DNA of 64,000 bases, from IMG/VR virus record IMGVR_UViG_3300013006_000024, positions 1-64,000 of that record; one strand, 5' to 3'. Below are positions 8,176 to 16,112 of this stretch, piece after piece. The notes beneath the pieces were generated by a model that did not search any database, had not been told where the DNA came from, and saw nothing but the letters and a program-made list of their open reading frames with translations. Source of the DNA: a virus. The position numbers and the translations under genes were made by a program. Numbering within the stretch: the stretch's first letter is position 1; each line of letters opens with the position of its first letter.

Positions 8176-8599
8176 TAGTTATAAAATCTCTATACATATC
8201 AGCTAACCTTTCACCGGTAAAGCCTGATTGTTTTAAATACTGTTCAATATCATTAAGGCAACCTGAATTAAGAACCTGCTCTAAAGTAGGGCTATTTTCA
8301 GGCATACCATCTTTAATTAAATTTTTAATAGCAAAAGCTTTGAATTCTTCAAATACATCCATATCGTGTTGGGTAGCTAGCATTTCAATAAATTGTTCAG
8401 GTATGTCATGTACAGCCATATCTGGTGTAAGGACTAATATTTTTAATTTACCCATACATTCTTCTAGAACATAACCTTCATATCCATCTAAACCAGTCAA
8501 GTCAGCGCTGGCATTAACCAAGGCAGGATCCACTTTGATGCGAATGCGCTTCAAAGCTGTTTTTTTCAAACTCTCTTGTATTATTCGGTCGTAATGCAT
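8165..8599 (-). CDS. Hypothetical late protein with N-terminal IQE site
   Basis: A 144-residue protein starting MHYDRIIQES; IQE at residues 7-9 resembles the prohead protease site. The middle segment (GLDGYEGYVLEECMGKLKILVL) suggests a small SH3-like beta domain, followed by a helical region. It is first in a late transcription unit with the box 5 nt upstream. Function unknown. Confidence 0.55.
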   Translation of the reverse strand: MHYDRIIQESLKKTALKRIRIKVDPALVNASADLTGLDGYEGYVLEECMGKLKILVLTPDMAVHDIPEQFIEMLATQHDMDVFEEFKAFAIKNLIKDGMPENSPTLEQVLNSGCLNDIEQYLKQSGFTGERLADMYRDFITNDA

Positions 8600-8604
8600 A
8601 ATAT

Positions 8605-8611
8605 TATTTAT
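8605..8611 (-). promoter_or_regulatory. Late promoter box ATAAATA
   Basis: ATAAATA on the minus strand, 5 nt before the ATG at 8599. Confidence 0.6.
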
Positions 8612-9432
8612 CCTATCAGATACCCCATTAACGTGGGGTAATCATAACCTTGTTCAGCTGCACCACCAAAATGGTAGTTTGAAGCCCACATGTCAATATA
8701 ATCACCCTGACTGCATTGTATTATGATGCTCCAACTGGTGCTCATGGGATGTGAATTACTGTTATGAACATAACACTGTCTTACATTATTTTTTCTTATT
8801 TCAAAAATACCGACACCAGAATTATTTTGACTATTCATATGCCCTGCTGTAAAATGATAATTACCGGCAATGGGTACATTGAATTGTTTATCTGTTAAAC
8901 TGTAGTGGCCACCCACATTTACTGGTGCGTAGTTAAAGGGAACCTTAATAAGTGTATTTCCTTGATTTCCGCCACCGCCTGTCATGCTAACTCTAAATAT
9001 GGGTTGATAGGGTATAGTTACATAACCTGCTGAACTTATTGTCATTTTTGCTGAATTGTTTGTTATGAATTGTGTGGCATGGGCTGTTCTTGAGCCAAAA
9101 TAAGATGCATTATCAAGTGTGCCGGCCACATCAGTTCTACCTGATGAAGAACCTTCAACACCACAATACAAGTTTGCGCCATTACCATTTAAATGCGAGT
9201 TTAACTGATGTTTTGTTACGGATGTGCTTTGAAATAAATTTGTTTCTTGAGGCGCCTGTATATGCAGTCTGGTAAAAGTTAATGGTGTAGTTGTTCCAAT
9301 TGCCACACACTCTGTATTCTGAAATAATGCACTTACCGGTACACCCAAGGTATTGGAACCTGTGCTGTAAGCAAGTAAATTATTACCAGCAGGTACACCT
9401 GGTGTCAATTGAGATATGGTTACGTCTGCCAT
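8608..9432 (-). CDS. Fibre/adhesin, MADTTIS-type N-terminus with C1q-like C-terminal domain
   Basis: A 274-residue protein. Residues 1-40 (MADVTISQLTPG...LLAYSTGSNTLGVPVSALFQ) are the shared N-terminal module, closest to the protein at 30804-31667. Residues about 145-274 look like a C1q/TNF-like jelly roll: FNVPIAGNYHFTAGHM, then FEIRKNNVRQCYV, then GDYIDMWASNYHFGG. C1q-like trimers at fibre tips bind receptors. The middle carries the FITNNSAKMTISSAGYV repeat unit common in phage fibres. The gene ends near the start of the next late unit. Confidence 0.7.
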   Translation of the reverse strand: MADVTISQLTPGVPAGNNLLAYSTGSNTLGVPVSALFQNTECVAIGTTTPLTFTRLHIQAPQETNLFQSTSVTKHQLNSHLNGNGANLYCGVEGSSSGRTDVAGTLDNASYFGSRTAHATQFITNNSAKMTISSAGYVTIPYQPIFRVSMTGGGGNQGNTLIKVPFNYAPVNVGGHYSLTDKQFNVPIAGNYHFTAGHMNSQNNSGVGIFEIRKNNVRQCYVHNSNSHPMSTSWSIIIQCSQGDYIDMWASNYHFGGAAEQGYDYPTLMGYLIG

Positions 9433-9445
9433 AGATATACAATAT

Positions 9446-9452
9446 TATTTAT
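9446..9452 (-). promoter_or_regulatory. Late promoter box ATAAATA
   Basis: ATAAATA on the minus strand, 13 nt before the ATG at 9432; longer spacing than most. Confidence 0.45.
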
Positions 9453-9453
9453 G

Positions 9454-9481
9454 TTGATCTTGTTATAACTTATAATATAAT
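9454..9481 (+). promoter_or_regulatory. Class A promoter of folE
   Basis: TTGATC (9454-9459), 16 nt, TATAAT (9476-9481), 7 nt, ATG at 9489. Confidence 0.65.
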
Positions 9482-9488
9482 AGCTAAT

Positions 9489-10142
9489 ATGTCTAAAGTA
9501 AAACTCGCTTTCGCTAATCACAATCATCCTCATACTCAAGAAGAAAGAGAACAAATAATTGAAAGAGCATCTAAGGCTTATGAAGCTTATATGGATGCAT
9601 TAGGTTATGATTGGAGAAATGATCCAAACAGTGATAATACCCCACATCGCGTGGCTAAGGCTTTCGTAGAAGACTTCGCATGGGGCTGTTATAGCAAGCC
9701 ACCGAAGATTACAGCTTTTGATAATATTGATCAATATGATGGAATGGTTTGTCAGAATAATATTAAATTAACCTCGCTTTGTTCCCATCATCATGCACCT
9801 TTTACCGGGGTAGCTCATGTTGCTTATATTCCTTCTAAAGAAGGTAAAGTTATTGGTCTGAGTAAGCTTAATCGTATTGTAGATTGGTTTGCTCGCCGTC
9901 CACAAGTACAAGAAAATCTTACTATGCAAATTCATGCGCATATCGATTTAGTATGCGAAAAGAATAATGGTGTAGCAGTAATGATTGAAGCTAATCATAC
10001 TTGTTGCTCTAATCGTGGTATTAGACATGATTCAACGATGCGGACAGCTAGAATGTCTGGTGCGTTCTTAGATAATAATGATAATTCTCGAGCTGAGTTT
10101 TATAAGTTTGTTGAATTTGCGCAGAATAAAAAGTTAATTTAA
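9489..10142 (+). CDS. folE: GTP cyclohydrolase I
   Basis: A 217-residue GTP cyclohydrolase I, converting GTP to 7,8-dihydroneopterin triphosphate, the entry step for both folate and 7-deazaguanine pathways. DNTPHRVAKAFVED is the family helix motif. The zinc and active-site motif SLCSHHHAPFTG lies at about residues 95-106, IGLSKLNRIVDWFARRPQVQE at about 130-150 is conserved, and HTCCSNRG supplies the second zinc cysteine. With queD, queE and queC it completes a preQ0 gene set. It is transcribed alone between minus-strand late units. Confidence 0.95.
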   Translation: MSKVKLAFANHNHPHTQEEREQIIERASKAYEAYMDALGYDWRNDPNSDNTPHRVAKAFVEDFAWGCYSKPPKITAFDNIDQYDGMVCQNNIKLTSLCSHHHAPFTGVAHVAYIPSKEGKVIGLSKLNRIVDWFARRPQVQENLTMQIHAHIDLVCEKNNGVAVMIEANHTCCSNRGIRHDSTMRTARMSGAFLDNNDNSRAEFYKFVEFAQNKKLI

Positions 10143-10945
10143 AAATCGCCTCTGTAATAACCACCGCCGTTATAATATCTACAACACATCCATAATTCTT
10201 GTGCAAACGGTCTATGTTCGTAAGGTGTAGCTACCGAGCCTCTCTCTAACTGTACACCGGTAATTTCAATATAATCGTTTGCATTAGATGCTGTACCTTG
10301 TGTATCCCAGAAAAATCCAACTAACATTTCACCTATTCCTGCTCCTACAGTACCAGTTAATTTATAAAAAGTACCGGTTGTCGTTAATTCGCTAGAAGTA
10401 AAACTTTTAAAAATAGCATTTGTTTGACCCGTCCAATTGTTACCAGCTGCTAAATTACCTGCTTGATCTACCCCTGTACCAGTAGTAACAGAAGTCCAAA
10501 CATAAGTACCGGAGAAGCTAGAGCCTTTTCTAAGCCAAAAAGAGAGGGTTATCTCTTGATTTGCTAGATCAAAACAATCAGTAGATTCTATTTGATTCCA
10601 TAATCTGTACTGCTCAGTTAAAGTAGAGCCTGATGGTTTTCCCGCTCTAATACAATATGGACGGCCACCGAAACCAGTTTGCCGAGTAATAATATTTATC
10701 GGAGAATTATTTTGACTAAAAGCCCACCTATCAGCAGTATAAGTTGAAGTTCCATTACCTGCAATATTTGTAAAGGTTGTACCTCTTTGCCAAACTATAG
10801 GGGAGCCATTTATTAAGCGATTTCTCGTACCTAATAAACTATTTGTAGAAAGTTTTGTAGTTGTATTACCATCACTCAGAGGTAAAAAATTTTCCGCTGA
10901 TAGCACTAAATTAGTTGTTAGCTGCGATATTGTTGTATCAGCCAT
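10139..10945 (-). CDS. Fibre protein, MADTTIS-type N-terminus with carbohydrate-binding-like domain
   Basis: A 268-residue protein. Residues 1-40 are the shared N-terminal module (MADTTISQLTTNLVLS). Residues about 40-260 have the layout of phage fibre carbohydrate-binding modules: NRLINGSPIVWQRGTTF, YTADRWAF, then ITGVQLERGSVATPYEHRPF near the C-terminus. It likely sits at a fibre tip and binds host polysaccharide. It overlaps the upstream retropepsin-like gene by 8 nt and is convergent with folE, overlapping by 4 nt. Confidence 0.7.
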   Translation of the reverse strand: MADTTISQLTTNLVLSAENFLPLSDGNTTTKLSTNSLLGTRNRLINGSPIVWQRGTTFTNIAGNGTSTYTADRWAFSQNNSPINIITRQTGFGGRPYCIRAGKPSGSTLTEQYRLWNQIESTDCFDLANQEITLSFWLRKGSSFSGTYVWTSVTTGTGVDQAGNLAAGNNWTGQTNAIFKSFTSSELTTTGTFYKLTGTVGAGIGEMLVGFFWDTQGTASNANDYIEITGVQLERGSVATPYEHRPFAQELWMCCRYYNGGGYYRGDF

Positions 10946-11585
10946 TGTTATCTACTTTCTTTTTCTTCTTAAAAACTATAAAAGGTCTTTTTGTTTGTGG
11001 GTTATATATCTTAAGAACATCTTTACCTTTAAATTTAGCTCCACCATGCTGGTTAACTATTAAAGTTTTTTGTTTGTTAGCAATATGACGGATAGCATTT
11101 TCACTAAAACTTGGTCTCATCCATTCTTTTGAAAGAGGATCTTTTTTATTAATAGCTATTACATTGTAACGAACTGATTCATTTACCTGTTTATTAACAT
11201 CAATCACTGCATTTAATTTCTTAAGAAAAGGTTCGCCTACTAAGATAGGATCTTCATTTTCAGAACGATCCGCTATGCTAAAAGGAACATCTTTATACTC
11301 TTTTCCGTTAATTTTAATATTGAGCTTTACTATAGGTCTATCTTCTTTAACCCCACTTCCAATATGTATCTTTATGTCACCCGCACGAGGTGCTTTCATT
11401 GGTTTACCATCTACAGTAGTGAAAGAAATGTTTTCACCGTCTTCAGAAATATCTACACCATGCAGAACATTATAGGCTTCATTACCACTATCAATTTTAG
11501 CCTTAAGCTTACCTAAGCCATTAATTTCGATTAATTCGTTTACACCAAACACTGGTTTGTTATAAAAATCTTTAAACGGTTCCAT
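10938..11585 (-). CDS. Retropepsin-like aspartic protease (RimB/ATP-dependent zinc protease-like)
   Basis: I start this at the ATG at 11585 because a late box lies 5 nt upstream; the same frame extends to 11657. The translation (215 residues) contains LGKLKAKIDSGNEAYNVLHG, where the retropepsin-like family has AKxDTGA, and later FSIADRSENEDPILVGEPFLKKLNAVIDV, matching the family's ADR...PvLlGr.fL pattern. The usual DTGA loop reads DSGN. It may process a virion protein, or act as a fold-only structural protein. It is co-transcribed with a fibre gene. Confidence 0.65.
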   Translation of the reverse strand: MEPFKDFYNKPVFGVNELIEINGLGKLKAKIDSGNEAYNVLHGVDISEDGENISFTTVDGKPMKAPRAGDIKIHIGSGVKEDRPIVKLNIKINGKEYKDVPFSIADRSENEDPILVGEPFLKKLNAVIDVNKQVNESVRYNVIAINKKDPLSKEWMRPSFSENAIRHIANKQKTLIVNQHGGAKFKGKDVLKIYNPQTKRPFIVFKKKKKVDNNG

Positions 11586-11590
11586 AATAT

Positions 11591-11597
11591 TATTTAT
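11591..11597 (-). promoter_or_regulatory. Late promoter box ATAAATA
   Basis: ATAAATA on the minus strand, 5 nt before the ATG at 11585; decides the start of the protease-like gene. Confidence 0.6.
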
Positions 11598-11676
11598 TGA
11601 TTTATAAACTGTTTTCATGTAACACCATAGTATGATAAATCTATTTGGAAAAAGCACATTTATCTCTTAATTTAGA

Positions 11677-11683
11677 ATAAATA
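11677..11683 (+). promoter_or_regulatory. Late promoter box ATAAATA
   Basis: ATAAATA, 8 nt before the ATG at 11692. Confidence 0.55.
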
Positions 11684-11691
11684 TATATAAC

Positions 11692-12288
11692 ATGTTTGCT
11701 AATGATTATAATAATCTTAATGATCTATATGATAAAAAGATCATAAAAGAAAACGTTGGTCTTGGGACTCTAGCTGACAATGAGACTGTATCGCCCACAC
11801 CGGCCAGAGTTAAGAAGATACAAATGCCTCCTAAAAGATCTTGTGGTAACAATGAAGAACAAGAGCATTATAGCAAGAGTGAGGATTGTGAAGGTTATGA
11901 TCCTGCATCTTACGACAGCAATGGTCAAATGGCAAAACAGCTTCTTTTTAGATGTGCAAAAATTTCTGCAATGCTCCATGATATATTAGCAGGTAAAGAT
12001 AATGTTGAAGCTTGGGTTTTAAGCAAGATTACTAATGCACACGATCAGCTAGAGTCTGTATTCGGTTATGAAGATTATGAAGCCGCTAAGAATCCAATGC
12101 ATGGTACATGTGATGATGCAGGTAATTTAGAAGAAAATAATGAAGAAGAACTTTTTTCTGCAATTGCTGCAGGTGGTGATAAATTATTGACTAATCTTAA
12201 AACAGCATTAAGAAGAGAATCGAGAGAAAATTTAGAAAAAGTTTTATTTGAAACAATTCTTATCCTAGAAGAAAAAAATAAGAAATAA
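11692..12288 (+). CDS. Putative virion protein with N-terminal IKE site
   Basis: A 198-residue protein. N-terminal IKE (residues 18-20) resembles the prohead protease site. A helical domain (QLLFRCAKISAMLHDIL ... NVEAWVLSKITNAHDQLESV) resembles a small conserved phage domain of the MAKxL...LEAWVxxKIxxAxDxL type found in many marine phages, of unknown function. The C-terminal 40 residues are helical and charged. It is alone on the plus strand with its own late box. Confidence 0.5.
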   Translation: MFANDYNNLNDLYDKKIIKENVGLGTLADNETVSPTPARVKKIQMPPKRSCGNNEEQEHYSKSEDCEGYDPASYDSNGQMAKQLLFRCAKISAMLHDILAGKDNVEAWVLSKITNAHDQLESVFGYEDYEAAKNPMHGTCDDAGNLEENNEEELFSAIAAGGDKLLTNLKTALRRESRENLEKVLFETILILEEKNKK

Positions 12289-12945
12289 TTATTTTAGTTT
12301 CGTATTGAAGAGATTGTAGATTTTAGGATCAAATTTACCTAGTATTTGAGCGATATATTCTTTTCTTTGTTGCTCATTAGCAGCTTTATACATATTTCTT
12401 AGCTCTGTAGCACTAGTTATATTCTTACCACCTATATTAAACTGGATAGTGCCAGGTGAGTATATGTAGCCGTGGCCGCCATCTTCTCTAAAAGGATACA
12501 TTTCATTTAAACTTCTAAAGGGCTGAAAGTATGTTGGCTTGCCTTTTTTGGTCATACCGAATGCAAATCTAGGATCTTCTTTCATATCCTTTTCACCTAC
12601 AACATAAACTACTTTAGCTACATTAGGATCATAGTCTTTTAAAATTTCTAAAGGCTTATAAGGTTGTTTAACGAGCTTAATTTCTTGCTCAGGAACACCT
12701 GCTGCTAACATAATCTGCTTTTTTTCATTAAAATTAAAAGGGTATCTGCTTGGATCTTTACCAGCATCTTTAGCAGGCATATCGGATGTAGCTATAAAAA
12801 AATCAGCACCTGGAAATTGCTTTTTAGCCATATCAAAAAACTTTTTATGACCAATATGAAAGGGTTGAAAGCGACCCGGGAAAATAACTATAAGGTTATT
12901 CTTCTGAGGCATTAAAATTTCATTTACTAAATCATCGAATTTCAT
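12289..12945 (-). CDS. Nucleotidyltransferase (NMN adenylyltransferase/cytidylyltransferase-like)
   Basis: A 218-residue protein. FPGRFQPFHIGHKKFF (residues 22-37) contains the HxGH ATP/CTP-binding motif, and NITSATELRNMYK near residue 180 matches the ISSTxxR motif. The family includes NMN adenylyltransferases of NAD synthesis; the substrate is not certain here. The catalytic domain is preceded by MKFDDLVNEILMPQ, a short helical leader like those of capsid-targeted proteins, though VNE replaces the strict (L/I)xE. It overlaps the ligase-like gene by 4 nt. Confidence 0.8.
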   Translation of the reverse strand: MKFDDLVNEILMPQKNNLIVIFPGRFQPFHIGHKKFFDMAKKQFPGADFFIATSDMPAKDAGKDPSRYPFNFNEKKQIMLAAGVPEQEIKLVKQPYKPLEILKDYDPNVAKVVYVVGEKDMKEDPRFAFGMTKKGKPTYFQPFRSLNEMYPFREDGGHGYIYSPGTIQFNIGGKNITSATELRNMYKAANEQQRKEYIAQILGKFDPKIYNLFNTKLK

Positions 12946-14156
12946 ATAGGCATTCCTGGCGTTAATCTTCCTTGTAAAATATCCTTACTATAGGGCGGAG
13001 CAGTTTGATAGTTTGGGGTGTTATTAACCCTATCCATATTTGCTAACTGTCCTCTAATACCGTATTCTTCATTTTCACCTCTATTAGCAAATTTACCAGC
13101 TTCTTTTCCTGTAATAAAGCTCCCTGTTATTTTAACTGGGTTAGCTGATATAGTGTTATCCCTTACAACTATACCCTCCTGATCACCAATGCTACCAAGC
13201 TTTGAATTGGCAGCTTGCTTAATCTTGTCACCTAGCTTAATTGTAGCATAATAAAACAATGCACCATTAATAGCCTTTTCAATATCTTTCTTATTATTAC
13301 CAATATAGGTATGCATAGGTACACCATTAATTATATTCTTAAAATTCTCTAGACTCATAGCGCTAATAGATTTACCAGAAGCTAGTTTAATTTTATCAGC
13401 TCGAGGATTAACAGCCTTAGTTAACCATTCACTTAAAGGCTTGGTAACAATATTCTTTGTGTCGTAGTTAACTGTAAACTTTGAACTTAATACATCATTA
13501 AAATTTACATTACCCTGTTCAACAGTAAACTCGTGTTCCACATCAAAGCCAGACTTCTTAGCAATAGGATTAACTTTAAATATTAAAGATAATAATGCTT
13601 TTTTATCATATGGTATTTCGCGTGATGCTCTTCTCACACTACCACGTACCGGGCTCTTAACTTCTATAATCTCATTTAACCCGTGTATAGCTAAAAAGTT
13701 ATTAGCATAACCAATTACATTGGTTGCGCCTTTCACAAATTCCATATTAAAAAGTATTTTTGGATTATTCCACATTTTAAGTTTTTTAAGCTCCGGCTCT
13801 ATGCTGGGAATAGCAGTATTAAAAATATTGAGTACAGTCTTACCTGTTTCTATCATACCATGGCCTTCAGGAAAGCGAGATGTTAACTTAGCAATTGTTA
13901 CACCCTCTACATCTTCAGGTTTATTAGAACCTCTATCCATAGCAAACTCTTTATTACCTTCTGCATTGGTAATTAATTTAATGGAAGCATTTACACCGTC
14001 AATCTTAACAGAAGAAGGTTTTTTCTTAAGACTATTAACAAGCTTATTAAAAATATTAATTAGATCTTTCCCTGTACGTGCATTAGGTAGATCAAAAGGA
14101 TGTGCCATGTGACCGGCTACCCCGCCTTCTAATAAAAATTGTGCAAATGTTATCAT
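12942..14156 (-). CDS. ATP-dependent ligase-like nucleotidyltransferase with N-terminal LLE site
   Basis: A 404-residue protein with covalent-nucleotidyltransferase motifs in order: motif I VKIDG (lysine 51), motif III-like FNMEFV, motif IV QEGIVVRD and motif V-like VKITGSF. These define the DNA/RNA ligase and capping-enzyme superfamily. DNA or RNA as substrate cannot be settled. The N-terminus MITFAQFLLEGG is a near-ideal T4-type capsid-targeting peptide, with LLE at residues 8-10 followed by G. Coupled (ATGA) to both neighbours, it is the third gene of a four-gene late operon. Confidence 0.75.
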   Translation of the reverse strand: MITFAQFLLEGGVAGHMAHPFDLPNARTGKDLINIFNKLVNSLKKKPSSVKIDGVNASIKLITNAEGNKEFAMDRGSNKPEDVEGVTIAKLTSRFPEGHGMIETGKTVLNIFNTAIPSIEPELKKLKMWNNPKILFNMEFVKGATNVIGYANNFLAIHGLNEIIEVKSPVRGSVRRASREIPYDKKALLSLIFKVNPIAKKSGFDVEHEFTVEQGNVNFNDVLSSKFTVNYDTKNIVTKPLSEWLTKAVNPRADKIKLASGKSISAMSLENFKNIINGVPMHTYIGNNKKDIEKAINGALFYYATIKLGDKIKQAANSKLGSIGDQEGIVVRDNTISANPVKITGSFITGKEAGKFANRGENEEYGIRGQLANMDRVNNTPNYQTAPPYSKDILQGRLTPGMPI

Positions 14157-15643
14157 GGATTAACAGTCACCTGTACTGACGGGCCAAATTTATCTATTGA
14201 ATTACCAATAGACGCTTTGACTTGATTTAAAAAATTATATGCGCTTTCTATTTTTTCTCCAACCGAATTACCTGGAAATGTGAAAGTAACTAAATTTTTA
14301 GTTTTATTATTACCAAAAATAATATACTTAAATTCTTCTACATAATGATATAATACTAAATGTATTGCTGCTAAAAGTCTCAATCTAGTATCGCTAGAAG
14401 CTAAAATTGCATTTTTATTAGATTTTATTTTATTTAAAAGATATGTCTCTAGTTCAGTTTTTAAAGATTGACCTTTACCGGATTCTAATGAATAACTTCT
14501 GCAAGCTACTAAACCTTTTGCAAGTTGTTCATCAGTTAATGTTTGCCAGTTATTAAAAAATGCTTCGAATGCAGGCTTAAATGTACCTTTTATTTCACCA
14601 GCTTTTTTTCGCGTAAATTCTTCTATTTGTGATTTAACAGATGTTTTGAGCTGTGATTTCCACTTTGCAGTTGTAGAATCAGTAGGTATTACTTGATCTA
14701 TGGTTGATATTAATTGCTGTAATGTTTTATCATCGTTAAGTGCATTCTGAACTTGCTTTAAATAATTAATAATCTGTTCATCTTTTCCTCTTTTTGTTAT
14801 CCAGCTTTCAATTGCTTTGTAAGCCATTTCTTTTGCTCTATCTAGTATTTTTGCTGAAAGCTGCTGTGTGTTAGGCGAAGAAGCAAATATTTTAGATAAT
14901 TCTTCTGATGAAGAAACACCTGCATAGCCATCACCGCCAAGCCGGGCTTCTGAGGCCTTGTATTCAACTTCACCAATGCCATCAAAATATAAATCGCCTT
15001 TTTCTCCTTTAATTGCATCTGAAATTAAAGTTAAAGCTATTTCACCTTTCCCAACATAAACTTTAGCCTTAAAATCATAATTATAAATCTTATCCATTAC
15101 AGATATAGCGTCCTGAGGATTTACAAAGAGCTGTTTAAATTTATCCGGAATAAGATCATTGAAATTATAAGCAGCAACCGCACCATTTGAACCTAAACTT
15201 TTTCCAATTAAAACAGTACGAACAAGATTATCTTTATCTTTTTGTAAGCTAATTAGCTCATAGAACTTATCTGCATTTAAATTCGCTTCATCGAAATAAC
15301 TCTGTATTGACGTTAAAACTTGTTTCCATCTTGGATTAGCTTCATTCCAGCGATCTATTTCTAAAGCTTTCTGAATAAGTGAATCGACAGAAGCTTCACC
15401 CTCCGGTGTTTTTACTGATTTTTGTCTAGTAAGTGTGTTAATTAATTTATTAGCTAATTTATCACTAATTTCAAACTCATGCATCTGACCATGAGGGGGG
15501 TCCTGCTGTACTACAACATCTGCATTTTCTCGATAAATTAAAACTCTGGAGCGCGGAAGAATCGGTACAGGTTTAGAGAAGGATTCGTTTAAATAGATGT
15601 CTTTAAGAGACTTGTATGGTTTTTTAACCTTAGGCTTACGCAT
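14153..15643 (-). CDS. Putative PD-(D/E)XK-like protein in late operon, N-terminal LNE site
   Basis: A 496-residue protein. Residues 200-240 contain E201, then D217, then E227-Y-K229 followed by ASEARLGG, an arrangement like the E...D...ExK active site of PD-(D/E)XK nucleases. The rest is mainly helical and not recognised. LNE at residues 18-20 follows a basic leader, again resembling a prohead protease site. Nuclease activity is an inference from one local motif. It is the second gene of the late operon. Confidence 0.45.
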   Translation of the reverse strand: MRKPKVKKPYKSLKDIYLNESFSKPVPILPRSRVLIYRENADVVVQQDPPHGQMHEFEISDKLANKLINTLTRQKSVKTPEGEASVDSLIQKALEIDRWNEANPRWKQVLTSIQSYFDEANLNADKFYELISLQKDKDNLVRTVLIGKSLGSNGAVAAYNFNDLIPDKFKQLFVNPQDAISVMDKIYNYDFKAKVYVGKGEIALTLISDAIKGEKGDLYFDGIGEVEYKASEARLGGDGYAGVSSSEELSKIFASSPNTQQLSAKILDRAKEMAYKAIESWITKRGKDEQIINYLKQVQNALNDDKTLQQLISTIDQVIPTDSTTAKWKSQLKTSVKSQIEEFTRKKAGEIKGTFKPAFEAFFNNWQTLTDEQLAKGLVACRSYSLESGKGQSLKTELETYLLNKIKSNKNAILASSDTRLRLLAAIHLVLYHYVEEFKYIIFGNNKTKNLVTFTFPGNSVGEKIESAYNFLNQVKASIGNSIDKFGPSVQVTVNP

Positions 15644-15644
15644 A

Positions 15645-16100
15645 TCATTTTGTTTTAAGATTTGGATCGTCGCTATAACGCTGCATTATATTAAGAATCT
15701 CTTTATACTTTGCCATAAAATTATTTTCATTTATAGATTGTTCAAACTTTCTAAAATGAGGGTTAGTTAATTTAGTAGGATTATCTTCAAAATTTTCATT
15801 CTGTGCAATAGATTGCTGTAAAGCTTCTCTCACATCTGTAGCAGTCTCTCTATTAATAGGCTTTGTGAAAAGAGTATCAATTGAACCAGGAGGGATGTTC
15901 ATAACTAATGCTTTTGCAAGCATTCGAACAATATCTACATAACCTTCAGGCGGGAGAGCATCAGGCTCCTCCTTAACCTGAGACTGAGGTCTTGAGGGAT
16001 CGGGAATAGCAGATTGAGCTTCAGGCATTGCTGCATCTTCAGGCTGATCTTGCTCATTAAAGAGATTCATATACTTAGATATTTTGTCGTTAAAGCTCAT
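15645..16100 (-). CDS. Hypothetical late protein, first gene of the packaged-enzyme operon
   Basis: A 151-residue acidic protein with a P/Q/E-rich linker (about residues 18-50) after a helical leader (MSFNDKISKYMNLFNEQ). FNE at residues 14-16 is close to, but not exactly, the (L/I)xE site. The C-terminal part is helical. It resembles prohead-core or internal head proteins in composition. It is transcribed from a late box 5 nt upstream, ahead of three enzyme-like genes. Confidence 0.5.
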   Translation of the reverse strand: MSFNDKISKYMNLFNEQDQPEDAAMPEAQSAIPDPSRPQSQVKEEPDALPPEGYVDIVRMLAKALVMNIPPGSIDTLFTKPINRETATDVREALQQSIAQNENFEDNPTKLTNPHFRKFEQSINENNFMAKYKEILNIMQRYSDDPNLKTK

Positions 16101-16105
16101 ATAGT

Positions 16106-16112
16106 TATTTAT
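16106..16112 (-). promoter_or_regulatory. Late promoter box ATAAATA
   Basis: ATAAATA on the minus strand, 5 nt before the ATG at 16100; likely drives 16100-12289. Confidence 0.62.

Noticed and set aside
13720-14112. Open frame antisense to the ligase-like gene
   Set aside because: The opposite strand has clear ligase motifs and coupled neighbours; this frame has no recognisable features.
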